Origin: Hemerocallis citrina
Taxonomy: Eukaryota; Streptophyta; Magnoliopsida; Asparagales; Asphodelaceae
NCBI GenBank assembly: GCA_017893485.1
Contig: CM030359.1
Span: forward strand, 28,276,430-28,340,429
Direction: 5' to 3'
DNA length: 64,000 bases
This document shows positions 61,801 through 64,000 of the stretch, piece by piece. The stretch's first letter is position 1. Each line of letters opens with the position of its first letter. Made by a program: the position numbers and the translations under genes. The notes under the pieces were generated by a model. That model had not been told where the DNA came from, made no database searches, and saw only the letters and a program-made list of their open reading frames with translations.

Positions 61801-63716
61801 TTTATTAGTATACCATGCTACTTGTTTCTATTTTCCTGATTCATGTTAGATATTATATTTCTGTTGACACACTTATACCATGCTATGCTTGTTACTTAGA
61901 ATTACCTATCCCCTGTACTTGTATCCTACATTATAAGTGGCCCGTAACTTGCAATTGACGGGTACTTGTTTTCTTTTTCCTTCTCCTACAAATTTACTAA
62001 TTGCAGATCAGGATGGTCGACTGCCAGATGGTATTGACGAGATGATATATTAGTGCTGGATTTTCTACTTTATTATTATTATTACTTGTTGCTTGAACTT
62101 GAATAAAATGTACTTGATACTTGGATATTTATTTGTATTTGGGCGATGTGACCCAGGATATTTGACTTGTTCAGAATTTGATTATTTGAGATTATTATAT
62201 TTATTTTCAAGTAATTCCTGTTGGTATCTTGTTTCAATTATGCATGACTGGTTGTATCTTTTGCTTCCGACTCTGATTATTCATGTGTTATGTTGTAAAG
62301 ATTCCTGAACAACTTATGGATGATGATAATCATTTGCTGAGCTTTTGTTACGTATCTGTATTTTGTATTCTTTTTGGGAAGCGGGGTATGACACGGGCGG
62401 TGGATTCCGGGACTATAGACCAAGTCGGGTGGTAGATTCCGGGAATGTGGTTGCTTCGTGGGAGACAGACTTTTATTTTTAAATCCGGGACTATGCGTAG
62501 TTGGGCGGATAGTTTACCGAACTCCAATGTATATGCATATACCGGGACTAGAGGGGCACTTGAGGGATGATTTGCACGATGAGGGTTCTGTTATAACAGT
62601 CAGGTGGTGGATTCCGGGACTGGGATCTATATTCGTGGAATGATCTAAACCTTGTCTTATTACTGGGTAGTTTTCATGGCGAGGGATCGAACCCTTAAAT
62701 GTGGAGTATGTAGGTGCTTGCCCTCGGACCTATGTAGTATGAGATGCATAGAATCTGAACAAGTATGCATTAGTGTCATCCTAGTATAAAATGTGTGCAT
62801 TAGGCATTAAAGCATTGCATACATTTACATGTTCAGAATAATCACTTTTGACACTTTATTGTTCATTCAAAATTGTGGTTTGTCAAAGTATAACATTTTC
62901 GTCAGTTGTAAGTGACTGACGTGCCCACAGCTTAATATGCAGGTAATGGACACTTTCATGAAGAAGTAAAGATGTTAAGATGCTGTTGACTAATTACATT
63001 GATGACGTTGTACAAGTTGTATATTATTTTCATTGTTGTATCTTCCGCTGTGTAAACAAATTGTAAAGAACTATGATGTTGTTGAAAAGTTTAAATTTTC
63101 TTGTAAATTGTACGAAGTGAAGTGTAAAGATCATGTGGAATCTCGAATTCGGTCTTATTTGGAATTTGGGGCATTACAGCTTTAATGTGGAGTATGTAGG
63201 TGCTTGCCCTCGGACCTATGTAGTATGAGATGCATAGAATTCGAACAAGTATGCATTAGTGTCATCTTAGTATAAAATATATGCATTAGGTATTAAGGCA
63301 TTGCATACACTTACATGTTTAGAGTATTCACATCTAATACTTTATTTGCATTCAAGTTTGTGGTTTGTTAAAGTATTAAGATCGTTATATTTTTGGCATA
63401 TAGAGGATGGCCGTATATAACATTTTCGTCGGTTGTATGCAACTGACGTGCCCACAGTTTTATATGCAGGAGTTGGATTTTCATGAAGATATAAAGTTGA
63501 TATGCTGCTGTTGATTTATTTAAATGTTAAAGATGTTGCAATTGTATAATTTTTCATTATTGTACTTCATTTTACCTTCTGCTGTGTAAATAATTGTAAA
63601 GGACTCTGTTCTATTATAAAAAGTTCAAATTTCCTTGTAAAATTGTAAGAAGTGAAGCGTAAAGATCATGTGGTACTTCGAATTCAGCCTTATTTGGAAT
63701 TCGGGGCGTTACAGAG

Positions 63717-63730
63717 TGGTATCAGAGCCA
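63717..63730 (+). other. Primer-binding site of the LTR A element
   Basis: TGGTATCAGAGCCA, three bases after the LTR end; complementary to initiator methionine tRNA. Confidence 0.93.
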
Positions 63731-63877
63731 GGTTTCATATAGTAGTACAAATTTATAAGGAACGACACCCTAGAGTGGACATTAGAGTGTGAGTTTCAAC
63801 TTATAGAGATTTAAATGTAAGTAACTTATGTTTGTGTTGCTCTATATGATGACATTTTCTCCTCTTTTCCCTATAAG
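63731..63877 (+). other. Leader of the LTR A element
   Basis: Untranslated leader between primer-binding site and gag start; nothing else seen. Confidence 0.7.
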
Positions 63878-64000
63878 ATGGTCAATCATCATGATCCCCA
63901 GCATGAGGCACATTGGTTTGTCCCCTTCGAGGATGAAGAGGAAGAGCCAATGGAGGAAGAAGAAGACCCCGAGGAAATAAAAGAGGAATTTTCCGAGTCC
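63878..64000 (+). CDS. Gag-pol start of the LTR A element (partial)
   Basis: First 41 codons of an open frame that starts at ATG 63878 and runs off the window. It is very acidic after a histidine-containing start (MVNHHDPQHEAHWF then runs of Glu). The position just after the primer-binding site and leader marks it as the gag or gag-pol N-terminus. No conserved domain is reached, so integrity cannot be judged. Confidence 0.6.
   Translation, partial: MVNHHDPQHEAHWFVPFEDEEEEPMEEEEDPEEIKEEFSES

Larger units (their letters stand above)
58009..62393 (+). mobile_element. Solo LTR C nested in LTR B
   Basis: Starts TGTAACCCCTG at 58009, ends GGGGTATGACA at 62393, with a perfect 5-base target duplication cgggc (58004-58008 and 62394-62398). 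4385 bases including a 922-base MITE. It contains a C-rich UTR-like part (58440-58720) and a stretch of irregular CCTGTTA repeats (61660-61800). No coding capacity or second LTR, so it is called a solo LTR of another long-LTR family. Confidence 0.82.
55232..63178 (+). mobile_element. Solo LTR B nested in LTR A
   Basis: Starts TGTAACACCCCAC at 55232, ends GGGGCATTACA at 63178. Flanks ccttt (55227-55231) and gcttt (63179-63183) fit a 5-base target duplication with one change. Its own sequence (55232-58008 and 62399-63178, about 3.6 kb) is a relative of LTR A along most of its length. It has no primer-binding site or internal region, so it is a solo LTR. Confidence 0.85.
52719..63713 (+). mobile_element. 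5' LTR (LTR A) of a gypsy element running off the window
   Basis: Starts TGTAACATCCCG at 52719 inside the copia LTR and ends GGCGTTACA at 63713, three bases before a Met-tRNA primer-binding site. Its own sequence is 52719-55231 and 63184-63713 (about 3.0 kb), the two parts joined at a GATCGAACCCTTTAATGTGG junction that is intact in LTR B. LTRs of this length with this primer site fit Tekay/Del-type chromoviruses; that clade is an inference. No genes inside. Confidence 0.85.

Overview
The window is nuclear DNA of a flowering plant, most likely a eudicot. The evidence is an intron-rich gene with GT-AG splicing (and one GC-AG intron) that matches the plant BSU1/BSL phosphatase family, set among plant-type Ty3/gypsy, Ty1/copia, L1 and RTE LINE, Helitron, MITE and TRIM sequences. 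The species cannot be named from the sequence. Only one host gene is recognised; almost everything else is mobile DNA or its debris.

The host gene lies on the minus strand from the ATG at 45503 down to about 12486. It is a BSL1-type protein phosphatase: an N-terminal Kelch beta-propeller, a linker, and a C-terminal PPP-family Ser/Thr phosphatase domain with every metal and catalytic motif present. Twenty exons (853 codons) were placed base by base, and the codon phase closes at every junction. The usual last exon (about 27 residues in relatives) was not found. A downstream open frame runs into an (AG)n microsatellite and may supply a replacement tail. Intron 18 is 17.3 kb, swollen by nested retroelements, all on the strand opposite to the gene. 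Intron 13 uses a GC donor. Intron 2 holds a Tourist-like MITE with seven copies of one hairpin.

Left flank (1-12485): an RTE-clade LINE fragment (1-781), then a roughly 1-kb inverted repeat whose left arm is split by a nearly full-length L1-type LINE (905-7383, 15-bp target duplication) and whose right arm carries a 141-bp hAT-like MITE. The right arm is part of an LTR-like sequence beginning on the minus strand at 10205. A TRIM-like miniature element follows (about 10240-10560), then unassigned sequence with a degenerate tandem repeat.

Intron 18 (13635-30920): four palindromic MITEs separated by (TA)n tracts, a Helitron-like sequence, then a solo LTR (LTR D, 15071-30380). LTR D is split by a Tat-like non-autonomous gypsy element (16101-27221, 5-bp duplication gtgtc). 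The 3' LTR of that element is itself split by a young, 4.53-kb non-autonomous chromovirus (22365-26894, duplication gtttc, two 1209-bp LTRs with about seven differences). The chromovirus encodes a single open frame joining gag directly to the integrase C-terminal region, with no protease, reverse transcriptase, RNase H or integrase core.

Right flank (45504-64000): promoter region, two Helitron-like elements, a tandem repeat array, a decayed Ty1/copia element on the minus strand (47504-52718), and the long 5' LTR (LTR A, 52719-63713) of a gypsy element whose primer-binding site and gag start are visible before the window ends. LTR A contains a solo LTR B, which contains solo LTR C, which contains a hAT-like MITE: four layers of insertion, each with a recognisable target duplication.
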